From an uncultured Leucobacter sp. (GTDB taxonomy: Bacteria; Actinomycetota; Actinomycetes; Actinomycetales; Microbacteriaceae): 7,389 nt of DNA. A program made the position numbers and the translations under genes. The notes below the pieces were generated by a model, which searched no databases, was not told the origin of the DNA, and saw nothing but the letters and a program-made list of their open reading frames with translations. This document shows positions 1 to 6,017 of the stretch, one piece after another. Where the stretch lies: NCBI GenBank assembly GCA_945952575.1, contig CAMFIY010000136.1:1-7389 (forward strand). Direction: 5' to 3'. How positions within the stretch are numbered: position 1 is the stretch's first letter; the number at the start of each line of letters is the position of its first letter.

Positions 1-51
1 GGTGCAGGATCCGCGCCGCCGCATGCGCACGGGCGCTGACCGGCTCGCCGC

Positions 52-1227
52 TCACGGCTGCTCCTTGCTCGTATCGGTGCCGGTGCCGGTGCTCTTGCCC
101 GTTGCGGCGGATCCCTCCGTCTTCGCGGAGTCCCCCTTCGTCGCGTCGCCGTCCTTGGCAGGGGGAGCCGTGTCGTCGCCGGCGCCGGCATCGCTGGGGT
201 TCGGGCACGCATTGCTGATCGCGGGGACCTTCGCGAAGGGCGGCGGGACGGCTTCGGAGGGGCCGGTCGGGTTCCCGCTGTCGTCCGTCCCCGTCATCCT
301 CTCCAGCGGGAAGACGTTCCAGCCGCTCCAGCCGTTCGGCAGCGTCGCGAGCGGATTCTTCGCGTACTGGAAGCCCTCGTCACCGGTCTCGGAGTAGTAC
401 CACGGCGGGTTGCCGTCCTGCAGCGTCACGAGCGGCTGCCCGTCGCGGGTGAAGAGCTGCACACCGTCGAGCGGCTGACCGTTGCAGTCGTAGGCGAAGA
501 TGTTGCCGATCTCGGTGCCCTGGTAGCTGAGGCCGCTCATGTAGGAGGTTCCCGGATCCACGTACTCCGTCTGGACCGTGGTGATCCGGCCCCACATGAT
601 CCCGAGCACCGGGATCAGCGAGATCGCCGCGATCACGCTGGCCGCGCGGCGGGCCCAGACCAGCCAGCGCTGCGGCGCCCAGCGCCCGCGACCCCACTGG
701 ATGCTCAGGATCACGCAGCCCAGGGTGAACACCATGAACGGGAACGATTCGAGCCCGCGATCCGGGTAGAACCACCACCAGGCGCCGGTGACGAAGGTGA
801 CGATCCCCAGGATCCCGAACGGGAGCGCGACACCGCGCGCCACCCACCACACCGGGCGCAGCGAGACCAGGAAGTCGCGGACGCCGCGGCGGAACGCGGA
901 TCCCTCGACCCAGCCGCGCAGTCCGGCCCCGGCGACGTCGGCCAGTTCGCTCATGGTGCGGCGCTTCTTCGGCGCCTGCTCCTCGCGCACCGGCAGCCCG
1001 GCGGCCTGTCGCAGCTCCTCGGCGTAGGCGTCGGCCTCGCCGAGCTCATCGCCGTCGGCGAGGCGCTCGGCGAGGTCGGCCTGGAGCCCGTCGAGCAGAT
1101 CGTCGAGCTCATCGGGCGGCAGATCGCTGAGGCGTTCGCGGACGGCGGCGGCGAAGAGCGTGGCGCGCTCCTCGACGGAGGATCCTGCAGCGGCTCCGCC
1201 TGCGTGGGTCGATGCGGTGGCGGTCAT
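52..1227 (-). CDS. HAAS-like membrane protein paired with a PadR regulator
   Basis: 391 residues. The cytoplasmic N-terminus (about residues 18-80) is helical and acidic, with ERLSDLPPDELDDLLDGL and a following DAYAEELRQAAGLP; this resembles the HAAS / permease-prefix domain commonly encoded beside PadR repressors. Three hydrophobic segments follow (about 131-153, 160-178, 195-213), which would place the C-terminus outside the cell. The external part (about 214-340) carries a twice-repeated [ND]GQPL motif (249-253 and 262-266), aromatic-rich stretches and two cysteines (C248, C341) that could form a disulfide. The last 45 or so residues are low-complexity, rich in Thr, Ser, Gly, Ala, Asp and Lys, and look disordered. 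The start is well fixed: its ATG overlaps the padR stop as ATGA, with AAAGGAG seven bases upstream. Known for the pair: PadR and HAAS proteins are co-transcribed. Inferred: an envelope sensor or modulator under PadR control. The exact function is unknown. Confidence 0.85.
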   Translation of the reverse strand: MTATASTHAGGAAAGSSVEERATLFAAAVRERLSDLPPDELDDLLDGLQADLAERLADGDELGEADAYAEELRQAAGLPVREEQAPKKRRTMSELADVAGAGLRGWVEGSAFRRGVRDFLVSLRPVWWVARGVALPFGILGIVTFVTGAWWWFYPDRGLESFPFMVFTLGCVILSIQWGRGRWAPQRWLVWARRAASVIAAISLIPVLGIMWGRITTVQTEYVDPGTSYMSGLSYQGTEIGNIFAYDCNGQPLDGVQLFTRDGQPLVTLQDGNPPWYYSETGDEGFQYAKNPLATLPNGWSGWNVFPLERMTGTDDSGNPTGPSEAVPPPFAKVPAISNACPNPSDAGAGDDTAPPAKDGDATKGDSAKTEGSAATGKSTGTGTDTSKEQP

Positions 1228-1589
1228 GCGCCTGCTCCTTTCGCGGCTTCGAAGCGCCGGGTGGCGGCGGCCCCGGGGAGGATGAGCTGGGTGAGGATCG
1301 ACGAGAACCGCTGCCAGTCCGCGCGCTGCTGCTCGAGCAGTTCCTCACCGCTCGGGGTGATGCTGTAGTACTTGCGATGCGGCCCGTCCTCGCTCGGCAC
1401 CACATAGGTGCTGAGCGCGCCGGCGGCGTAGAGCCGACGGAGCGTGCCGTAGACCGATGCATCGCCGACCTCCTCGAGGCCGGCGTCGCGCAGGCGGCGG
1501 ACGACGTCGTAGCCGTAGCCGTCGTCACGCTGGACGACCGCGAGGACCGCGGCGTCGAGCACTCCTTTGAGCAGTTGCGTTGCTTCCAT
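1224..1589 (-). CDS. PadR-family transcriptional regulator
   Basis: 121 residues from the ATG at 1589. The N-terminus METQLLKGV-type (here MEATQLLKGVLDAAVLAVV) is characteristic of PadR winged-helix repressors. The winged helix runs over about residues 5-85, with the recognition helix near SVYGTLRRLYAAG (46-58) and the wing ending in HRKYYSITPSG (71-81). A C-terminal helix (83-103) probably forms the dimer interface. A GTG two codons upstream (1595) is an alternative start. No Shine-Dalgarno sequence is visible before either codon, so a leaderless message starting near 1595 is possible. The gene overlaps the following membrane-protein gene by ATGA, so the two are translationally coupled. PadR proteins usually repress their own operon, and the palindrome spanning the start codon (1588-1605) fits this. 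The ligand is unknown. Confidence 0.92.
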   Translation of the reverse strand: MEATQLLKGVLDAAVLAVVQRDDGYGYDVVRRLRDAGLEEVGDASVYGTLRRLYAAGALSTYVVPSEDGPHRKYYSITPSGEELLEQQRADWQRFSSILTQLILPGAAATRRFEAAKGAGA

Positions 1590-1605
1590 GCGCACTAGTG
1601 TGCAT
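1588..1605. promoter_or_regulatory. Probable PadR operator (18-bp palindrome)
   Basis: The sequence atgcgcactagtgtgcat is an 18-bp palindrome with one mismatched pair (1592/1601); its 8-bp core cactagtg is perfect. It covers both candidate padR start codons, so a bound dimer would block transcription start or early elongation. ATG...CAT outer arms are compatible with the dyads bound by PadR proteins. Its position and symmetry are seen directly; binding by this PadR is inferred. Confidence 0.55.
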
Positions 1606-1629
1606 TACGCAATACTGTGCCGTCAACAA
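1602..1629 (-). promoter_or_regulatory. Tentative padR promoter
   Basis: On the minus strand, TTGTTG (1629-1624) lies 16 bases before TAATGC (1607-1602). This is the only relatively AT-rich patch in the 78-base gap between pheA and padR. A start seven or so bases beyond the -10 would fall at the GTG at 1595, giving a leaderless mRNA. An overlapping alternative -35, TTGACG (1626-1621), is a better hexamer but leaves only 13 bases of spacer. The -10 matches the consensus poorly at its last base, so this is a weak call. Confidence 0.3.
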
Positions 1630-1667
1630 CCTCGGCCGGTGTGTCGCGGGAGCGCGGAGTCCCGGGA

Positions 1668-2627
1668 TCAGGCCTCGGCGCCGGAGATGACCTCGCGCAG
1701 CCAGTCACGGGCGTCGCGGAAACGGTTGTCGTCGTGCACGTCATGGGTGGTCGCCGCAACACGATCCGCGCGCGGGTACGAGCCGAGGAACACCACCTTC
1801 GGGCTGTAGCGCTTCACCCCGAGCAGGGCGTCCGCCACGCGCTCGTCGAGCACGTGGCCCTCCGCGTCGATCACGAAACGGTACCGGCCCATCCGGTCGC
1901 CGATGGGACGCGAGGCCAGCAGCGTCAGGTTCACGCCGCGCGTCGAGAACTGCTCGAGCAGGTCGAGCAGCGCGCCGGCGCGATCGTCGGGCAGCTCCAC
2001 GATCAGGCTGGTCTTGTCCGCTCCGGACGGCGTGCCGACGGGAGGGTTCCGGCTGACGAGCACGAAGCGGGTCACGGCATCCGGGTTCTCGGCGAGTCCC
2101 TCGGCCAGCACTTCGACGTCGTAGTACTCCTCGATCCCGGGCGGCGCGATCGCGGCATCGACCGCGGATCCCCCGCCGTCCTCGCCGAAGAGATCCGCAG
2201 CGGCCTGCACGTTCGACGTCGCCGGCAGATGCCGATGCTCGGGCAGCCGATCGTCGAGCCACGCCCGGCACTGGCCGTAGGCGACCGGGTGCGCCGCCAC
2301 CACCTCGACCTCGTCGAGGCGCGTGCCCGGCCGGGCGACGAGCACGAAGCGCACGGGCACCAGGTACTCGCCGATGATGCGCAGATTCGGGATCGTCGCC
2401 AGCGCGTCCTGCGCCACCGCGACACCGCCGTCGATCGAGTTCTCGATCGCGATCATGGCCGCGTCGCTCACCCCGGTCACGACGTCGTTCAGCGCCTCGC
2501 CCAGGTTCGCCACCGGCCGCCACTCCTGACCCGCCGCCTCCGGCACCTGCCGCAGGGCGGCCTCGGTGAAGGTGCCGGCCGGGCCCAGATAGCTGTAGCG
2601 GCGCGGCGGATTCGGCGTGTCTGACAT
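1668..2627 (-). CDS. pheA: Prephenate dehydratase
   Basis: 319 residues, a stand-alone prephenate dehydratase (prephenate to phenylpyruvate, the phenylalanine branch of aromatic amino acid synthesis, cytosolic). The catalytic domain shows GPAGTF (15-20), IENSIDGG (61-68) and the catalytic TRF motif (186-188). An ACT regulatory domain (about 205-285) includes the GAL motif at 218-220. The second phenylalanine-site motif, ESRP in most homologues, reads ASRP here (238-241). No chorismate mutase domain is fused to it. ATG 2627 places GPAGTF at the usual distance from the N-terminus; the open frame continues far upstream, but that part does not look like protein from this family. The ribosome-binding site is weak (GAGAG almost touching the ATG). 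The gene has its own 260-base upstream region and probably its own promoter, although no clear one is visible. Confidence 0.95.
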   Translation of the reverse strand: MSDTPNPPRRYSYLGPAGTFTEAALRQVPEAAGQEWRPVANLGEALNDVVTGVSDAAMIAIENSIDGGVAVAQDALATIPNLRIIGEYLVPVRFVLVARPGTRLDEVEVVAAHPVAYGQCRAWLDDRLPEHRHLPATSNVQAAADLFGEDGGGSAVDAAIAPPGIEEYYDVEVLAEGLAENPDAVTRFVLVSRNPPVGTPSGADKTSLIVELPDDRAGALLDLLEQFSTRGVNLTLLASRPIGDRMGRYRFVIDAEGHVLDERVADALLGVKRYSPKVVFLGSYPRADRVAATTHDVHDDNRFRDARDWLREVISGAEA

Positions 2628-2680
2628 GCTCTCAAGCGTACCCGTCCGCGATCCCGAGCAGGCCGCACGCCCGGTCCCGG

Positions 2681-2710
2681 TCGCGCTCGGACGCGCTCGG
2701 GCGCGCTCGA
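2681..2710. repeat. Three tandem copies of a 10-bp unit
   Basis: Three consecutive decamers, tcgcgctcgg, acgcgctcgg and gcgcgctcga, share the core cgcgctcg. They lie 54-83 bases upstream of the pheA start codon. One copy per helical turn would suit a protein-binding array, but slippage in GC-rich DNA is the simpler explanation. Confidence 0.6.
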
Positions 2711-2721
2711 TCCAGGTTCCG

Positions 2722-2741
2722 CCCCACCCCCGCCCCACCCC
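2722..2741 (-). other. G-quadruplex motif upstream of pheA
   Basis: The minus strand reads G4-T-G4-C-G5-T-G4: four runs of at least four guanines separated by single bases. This is the classic arrangement for a very stable parallel quadruplex. It lies on the pheA coding strand about 95-115 bases before the start codon, so it would appear in the mRNA leader if transcription starts upstream of it. The motif is seen directly; folding in the cell is inferred. Confidence 0.6.
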
Positions 2742-2752
2742 TCGATTCCCCG

Positions 2753-2804
2753 GGAGTCGCAACACGCCGCATCGACGCCGAGGGATGCGGCGTGTTGCGA
2801 CTCC
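2753..2804. repeat. Perfect 21-bp inverted repeat with 10-base loop
   Basis: The left arm 2753-2773 and right arm 2784-2804 are perfect reverse complements; the loop 2774-2783 is gacgccgagg. The arms extend imperfectly outward: the C-rich tract 2727-2741 (C4-A-C4-G-C5 reading outward) is complementary to the G-rich tract 2811-2826 (G5-TA-G4-C-G4), apart from one bulge and an internal loop. The near-palindrome thus covers about 100 bp. It lies between pgm and pheA, which point the same way. It could act as a factor-assisted terminator for pgm, but neither strand has a T-run after the stem. A dispersed palindromic repeat (REP/MITE type) is an equally good reading. Confidence 0.75.
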
Positions 2805-2887
2805 TGGAGAGGGGGTAGGGGCGGGGAGGTTCGAGGCGGAGCGCGACGGGGGTCGGACGCGACGACTCGCGGGCGGCCCGACGGGCC

Positions 2888-4549
2888 CTAGGCGAGCGCT
2901 CGGTCGACGAGCGCGCGCGCCGCCGCCTGCACCTGAGCCAGATGCTCCTCGCCGCGGAACGACTCGGCGTAGATCTTCATCACGTCCTCCGTGCCGCTCG
3001 GGCGGGCCGCGAACCAGGCGTGCGCCGTCTGCACCTTCAGCCCGCCGATGCCGGCCCCGTTGCCCGGGGCCTCCGTCAGCACCGCGGTGATCGGATCGCC
3101 CGCCAGCTCGGTGTCGGTGACCGCGTCGGCGCTCAGCGCCGCGAGCCGCGCCTTCTGCTCGGCGCTCGCCGGCGCATCCGTCCGCACGTAGGCCGGCGCC
3201 CCGAAGCGCTCGGTGAGCTCGCGGTAGCGCTCGGACGGCGACCGCCCCGTCACGGCCCGGATCTCGGCCGCGAGGAGGCAGAGCAGGATCCCGTCCTTGT
3301 CGGTGCTCCAGGCGGTGCCGTCGAATCGCTGGAAGGAGGCGCCCGCACTCTCCTCGCCGCCGAACACCAGATCGCCCGAGGCGAGCCCCGGCACGAACCA
3401 CTTGAAGCCGACCGGCACCTCGAGCAGGCGCCGCCCGTGGGACGCCACGACCCGATCGATGATCGCCGAGGAGACGAGCGTCTTGCCGATGCCGGCGTCG
3501 ACCGGCCAGTCCGGCCGGTGCCCCAGCAGATAGTCGATCGCCACGGCGAGGAAGTGGTTGGGGTTCATGAGCCCGGCGTCACGGGTCACGATCCCGTGCC
3601 GATCCGCGTCCGCATCGTTGCCGGTCACGAGGTCGAAGCCCGGGGCCGAGCCGTCGCGATGGGCCTCCGCAGCGCTCGTCACCGTGCTCATCACCTGGGG
3701 CGAGCTCGGATCCATCCGGATCCTGCCGTCCCAGTCCAGGTGCATGAAGCCCCAGCGCGGGTCGACGCCGGGGCCGAGCACCGCGAGGTCGAGGTCGTAG
3801 CGATCGCGGATCGCGGCCCAGTAGGCCACGCTCGCACCGCCCAGCGGATGCGCGCCGATCGAGAGACCGGCCCGGCGGATCGCCGCGAGATCGATGACCT
3901 CGTCGAGGCTCTCGACGTACTCGCCGAGGAAGTCGTAGTTGCCCGGCGGGACGGCGCCGGGCCCGGAGCGCGGGATCCCCGCGGCCGCGGCCAGCAGCGC
4001 GTTCGCTCGCGCGGCGATCCGCTTCGTCGCGTCGGTGTCCGCCGGGCCGCCGTGCGGCGGGTTGTACTTGAAGCCGCCGTCGCGCGGCGGGTTGTGGCTG
4101 GCGGTGACGACGATGCCGTCGGCGCGGTGCGGGTCGTCGGCGGCGCGATCCCGGTTGTGCACGAGGATCGCGTGGCTGAGGGCGGGCGTCGGCACGAAGG
4201 CCTCGTCGCCCGATCCGGCGGCCACGAACACGTGCACCCCGGCGGCGGAGAGCACGTCGACGGCCACTCGCGCCGCCGGCGCCGAGAGCGCGTGCGTATC
4301 GGCGCCGAGGAACAGCGGGCCGGCGATCCCCTCGGCCGCGCGGTACTCGGCGATCGCGAGGCTGATGGCGGCGATGTGCGCCTCGTTGAAGGATCCGTTC
4401 AGCGAGGTGCCGCGGTGCCCTGAGGTGCCGAACACGACCTGCTGCGCCGGATCCTCGGGATCCGGAACGATCTCGGTGAAGGCCCGCAGCAACCCGTCGA
4501 GGTCGACGAGGTCGTCTGCGGCTGCCGGCTGCCCTGCGCGATCATGCAT
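2888..4549 (-). CDS. pgm: Phosphoglucomutase (alpha-D-glucose-specific)
   Basis: 553 residues, full length for the E. coli Pgm type (546 residues). It interconverts alpha-glucose-1-phosphate and glucose-6-phosphate, linking glycolysis to glycogen, trehalose and cell-envelope sugar nucleotides. The motifs appear in order: FGTSGHRG (40-47), the phosphoserine loop TASHNPP (149-155, catalytic S151), the magnesium loop with D312, D314 and D316 followed by R317, the sugar-recognition loop GGEESAGAS (397-405), and the phosphate-binding loop RPSGTED (516-522). The N-terminus MHDRAGQPA matches the family start, which supports ATG 4549, although the ribosome-binding site is weak (GAAAG about ten bases upstream). 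A second ATG four bases downstream is out of frame. The gene is separated from ridA by 77 bases and from pheA by 260 bases, so it may be its own transcript. Nothing is missing or damaged. Confidence 0.97.
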   Translation of the reverse strand: MHDRAGQPAAADDLVDLDGLLRAFTEIVPDPEDPAQQVVFGTSGHRGTSLNGSFNEAHIAAISLAIAEYRAAEGIAGPLFLGADTHALSAPAARVAVDVLSAAGVHVFVAAGSGDEAFVPTPALSHAILVHNRDRAADDPHRADGIVVTASHNPPRDGGFKYNPPHGGPADTDATKRIAARANALLAAAAGIPRSGPGAVPPGNYDFLGEYVESLDEVIDLAAIRRAGLSIGAHPLGGASVAYWAAIRDRYDLDLAVLGPGVDPRWGFMHLDWDGRIRMDPSSPQVMSTVTSAAEAHRDGSAPGFDLVTGNDADADRHGIVTRDAGLMNPNHFLAVAIDYLLGHRPDWPVDAGIGKTLVSSAIIDRVVASHGRRLLEVPVGFKWFVPGLASGDLVFGGEESAGASFQRFDGTAWSTDKDGILLCLLAAEIRAVTGRSPSERYRELTERFGAPAYVRTDAPASAEQKARLAALSADAVTDTELAGDPITAVLTEAPGNGAGIGGLKVQTAHAWFAARPSGTEDVMKIYAESFRGEEHLAQVQAAARALVDRALA

Positions 4550-4610
4550 GCCCCAAGTCTTTCACGGGGCCGGGCGCCGGCGCGAGGCAGCACCGCGCAC
4601 AAGACGACCG

Positions 4611-4648
4611 CGCGGCCGCGACGGCGTCAGATCGAGCGCGCGGCCGCG
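4611..4648 (-). terminator. Possible hairpin ending the ridA operon
   Basis: The palindromic decamer cgcggccgcg occurs twice, at 4611-4620 and 4639-4648, within a 13-bp direct repeat (4609-4621 and 4637-4649). The two copies can pair with each other, giving a 10-bp all-GC stem with an 18-base loop that contains the ridA stop codon. No proper T-tract follows; the minus strand continues GCGGTCGTCTTGTG. This could be an intrinsic-like terminator or an mRNA 3'-end stabiliser, or chance in GC-rich DNA. Confidence 0.3.
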
Positions 4649-5007
4649 ATCGCGGTGAGCTCGACCAGCATGGTCGGCCGCGCCAGCTCGGCCACCCCGA
4701 CCGCGCAGCGCACGGGCACCGCGCCGCCGAATCTGCGCGCGTACACCTCGTTGAACGCCCCGCGGTTCTCGGACAGGTCGCGCAGGTAGATGGTGAGGTG
4801 CGCGACGTCGGCGAGGGTGGATCCCACCCGGGCCAGCTCCTCGGCCAGGGAGTCGATGACCCGTTCGGACTGGGCCTCGATACCCTCCGCGAGCACACCG
4901 TCGGCGTCGACCGGGATGACGGTCACGTAGGCGGTCCCGCCGATCACGGAGACGTCGGCCGAGAGCGCACCTGCATCGGGCTCGGGAATGCGCCGAACGA
5001 GGCTCAT
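4627..5007 (-). CDS. RidA/YjgF/UK114-family protein
   Basis: 126 residues, the usual single-domain length. The family hydrolyses reactive enamine/imine intermediates (such as 2-aminoacrylate) released by PLP or flavin enzymes, as a cytosolic trimer. By alignment with E. coli RidA, the carboxylate-binding arginine is retained (R100, like R105), as are the asparagine of NxxY (N86, like N88) and the glutamate E116 (like E120). The conserved SG of the TSGQIP turn is replaced (VTVIPV, 28-33) and C107 is Ala. It is therefore probably not the RidA archetype but another Rid subgroup, some of which have pathway-specific roles. GGAGG seven bases before the ATG is a strong ribosome-binding site, and the start overlaps the dipeptidase stop as ATGA. 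It is the last gene of the coupled cassette, so it probably serves that pathway. Confidence 0.92.
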   Translation of the reverse strand: MSLVRRIPEPDAGALSADVSVIGGTAYVTVIPVDADGVLAEGIEAQSERVIDSLAEELARVGSTLADVAHLTIYLRDLSENRGAFNEVYARRFGGAVPVRCAVGVAELARPTMLVELTAIAAARSI

Positions 5008-6017
5008 GCGGTCGCCTCCGCGGCGCCGGCGGGCGATTCCGGCACGAAGCCCTCGCCGTAGAGGCGCCGCCAGTTGCCGAAGAAGACCTGCTCGGCCTCG
5101 GCCGCGCTCAGGAGCCCGCGCTCGACCAGGCGGTCCCGGACTATCCCGAACTTGTCGAAGTCGAAGTTGTCGATCCAGGCGTCCGGCACCGGAGCGAGAT
5201 CGGGCCGCGAGGCGCCGTTCTGCGTCCGCCGGCTCCACCGGCCGTTGCGCATCCAGGGGATGTTCTCGGCCGGCGCGTTCGGGTCGAGGTCGGATCCGTA
5301 GGCCACGTGCTCGACACCGAGCAGCTCGACGTGCCGCGCGATGAGCTCGGCCGAGCCGTCGAGCGTCGCCGCCAGCGCGCCGGCGATGTTGTCGTAGGTG
5401 CAGACGCCGAGCACACCCCCGTTCGCGACCAGCGCGTCGAGCACATCGGCGCCCTTGTTGCGGGCGTGATCGTAGACGGCGCGGGCGTTGGCGTGGTTGA
5501 TCGCGACCGGGCGGCTCGATGCCTCGATGGCCTGGGGCGAGGTGCGCTCCCCGACGTGCGAGAGATCCACCATCATGCCGACGCGGTTCATCTCGCCCAC
5601 CACCTCGTTGCCGAAGCGCGAGAGGCCGGAGTCGTTCGGCTCGTAGCAGGAGGATCCGATCGCGTTCTGGATGTTGTAGGTGAGCTGCACGATCCGCACG
5701 CCCAGATTCCAGAAGTGCTCGACGAAGCCGATCCGCTCGTTGAAGAGGGCCGAATTCTGGGTGCCGAGCACGATCGCGACGCGATTCGAGGCGACGGCCT
5801 CGTCGATGTCCTCGCCGGTGCGGGCGATCAGCATCACGTCGGAGTGCTCGCGCGCGAGGTCGTTCCACTTGACCAGCGCATCCATCGTCTCGATCGCGTC
5901 CTCCCAGAAGGAGGCCGTGATCGTGACGGCCCCCACGCCGCCGTCGCGCAGCTGCTCGAGCAGGGCCCGGTCGTAGCGGCCGCACTGCAGGCCGTCGATC
6001 ACGGGACGCCCGGTCAT
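5004..6017 (-). CDS. M19 (renal dipeptidase) family protein, non-canonical metal site
   Basis: 337 residues, a TIM-barrel amidohydrolase-like protein of peptidase family M19. Clear family features are DLSH (151-154), PVAINHANAR with H175, HARN (184-187), NGGVLGV (199-205), GSDLD (241-245, with D243) and GNWRRLY (314-320). Of the five zinc ligands of human renal dipeptidase, only the equivalents of H198 (H154) and H219 (H175) remain. The N-terminal HxD motif is replaced (IDGLQC, 7-12), the bridging glutamate is probably Q87 (GTQNSA), and the substrate histidine H152 is Tyr (LTYN, Y114). From memory, an M19 protein near the Pseudomonas aeruginosa dimethylglycine catabolic genes (PA5396) has the same VIDGL, GxQN and TQN/IQN features, so this would be a conserved sub-lineage rather than decay. 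There is no signal peptide, so it is cytosolic. It overlaps both neighbours by ATGA. The substrate is unknown; calling it a dipeptidase would be unsafe. Confidence 0.88.
   Translation of the reverse strand: MTGRPVIDGLQCGRYDRALLEQLRDGGVGAVTITASFWEDAIETMDALVKWNDLAREHSDVMLIARTGEDIDEAVASNRVAIVLGTQNSALFNERIGFVEHFWNLGVRIVQLTYNIQNAIGSSCYEPNDSGLSRFGNEVVGEMNRVGMMVDLSHVGERTSPQAIEASSRPVAINHANARAVYDHARNKGADVLDALVANGGVLGVCTYDNIAGALAATLDGSAELIARHVELLGVEHVAYGSDLDPNAPAENIPWMRNGRWSRRTQNGASRPDLAPVPDAWIDNFDFDKFGIVRDRLVERGLLSAAEAEQVFFGNWRRLYGEGFVPESPAGAAEATA

Noticed and set aside
1..24. Start of another minus-strand gene at ATG 24
   Set aside because: Only eight codons are visible, with no clear ribosome-binding site, so it cannot be supported from this window.
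2628..2887. Phenylalanine leader-peptide attenuator ahead of pheA
   Set aside because: I found no short frame with a run of Phe codons, and the hairpin has no T-tract.
2628..3401. Upstream in-frame extension of pheA to a start at 3401
   Set aside because: The extra residues run through the intergenic repeats and the 3' end of pgm and are Arg/Gly-rich; the family's N-terminal motif begins just after ATG 2627.
2942..4423. Long plus-strand open frame (493 codons) antisense to pgm
   Set aside because: It lies wholly opposite a well-defined pgm. Its product is Arg/Gly/His/Val-rich without family motifs, as expected for the antisense frame of a GC-rich gene.
4550..4570. 5-bp inverted repeat gcccc...ggggc next to the pgm start, possibly hiding the ribosome-binding site
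   Set aside because: It is too short and too common in GC-rich DNA to claim as a regulatory element.
5008..5985. Upstream in-frame extension of ridA to 5985
   Set aside because: It runs in another frame of the M19 gene and is Arg-rich; MSLVRRIPEP with GGAGG in front is the natural start and gives the normal family length.
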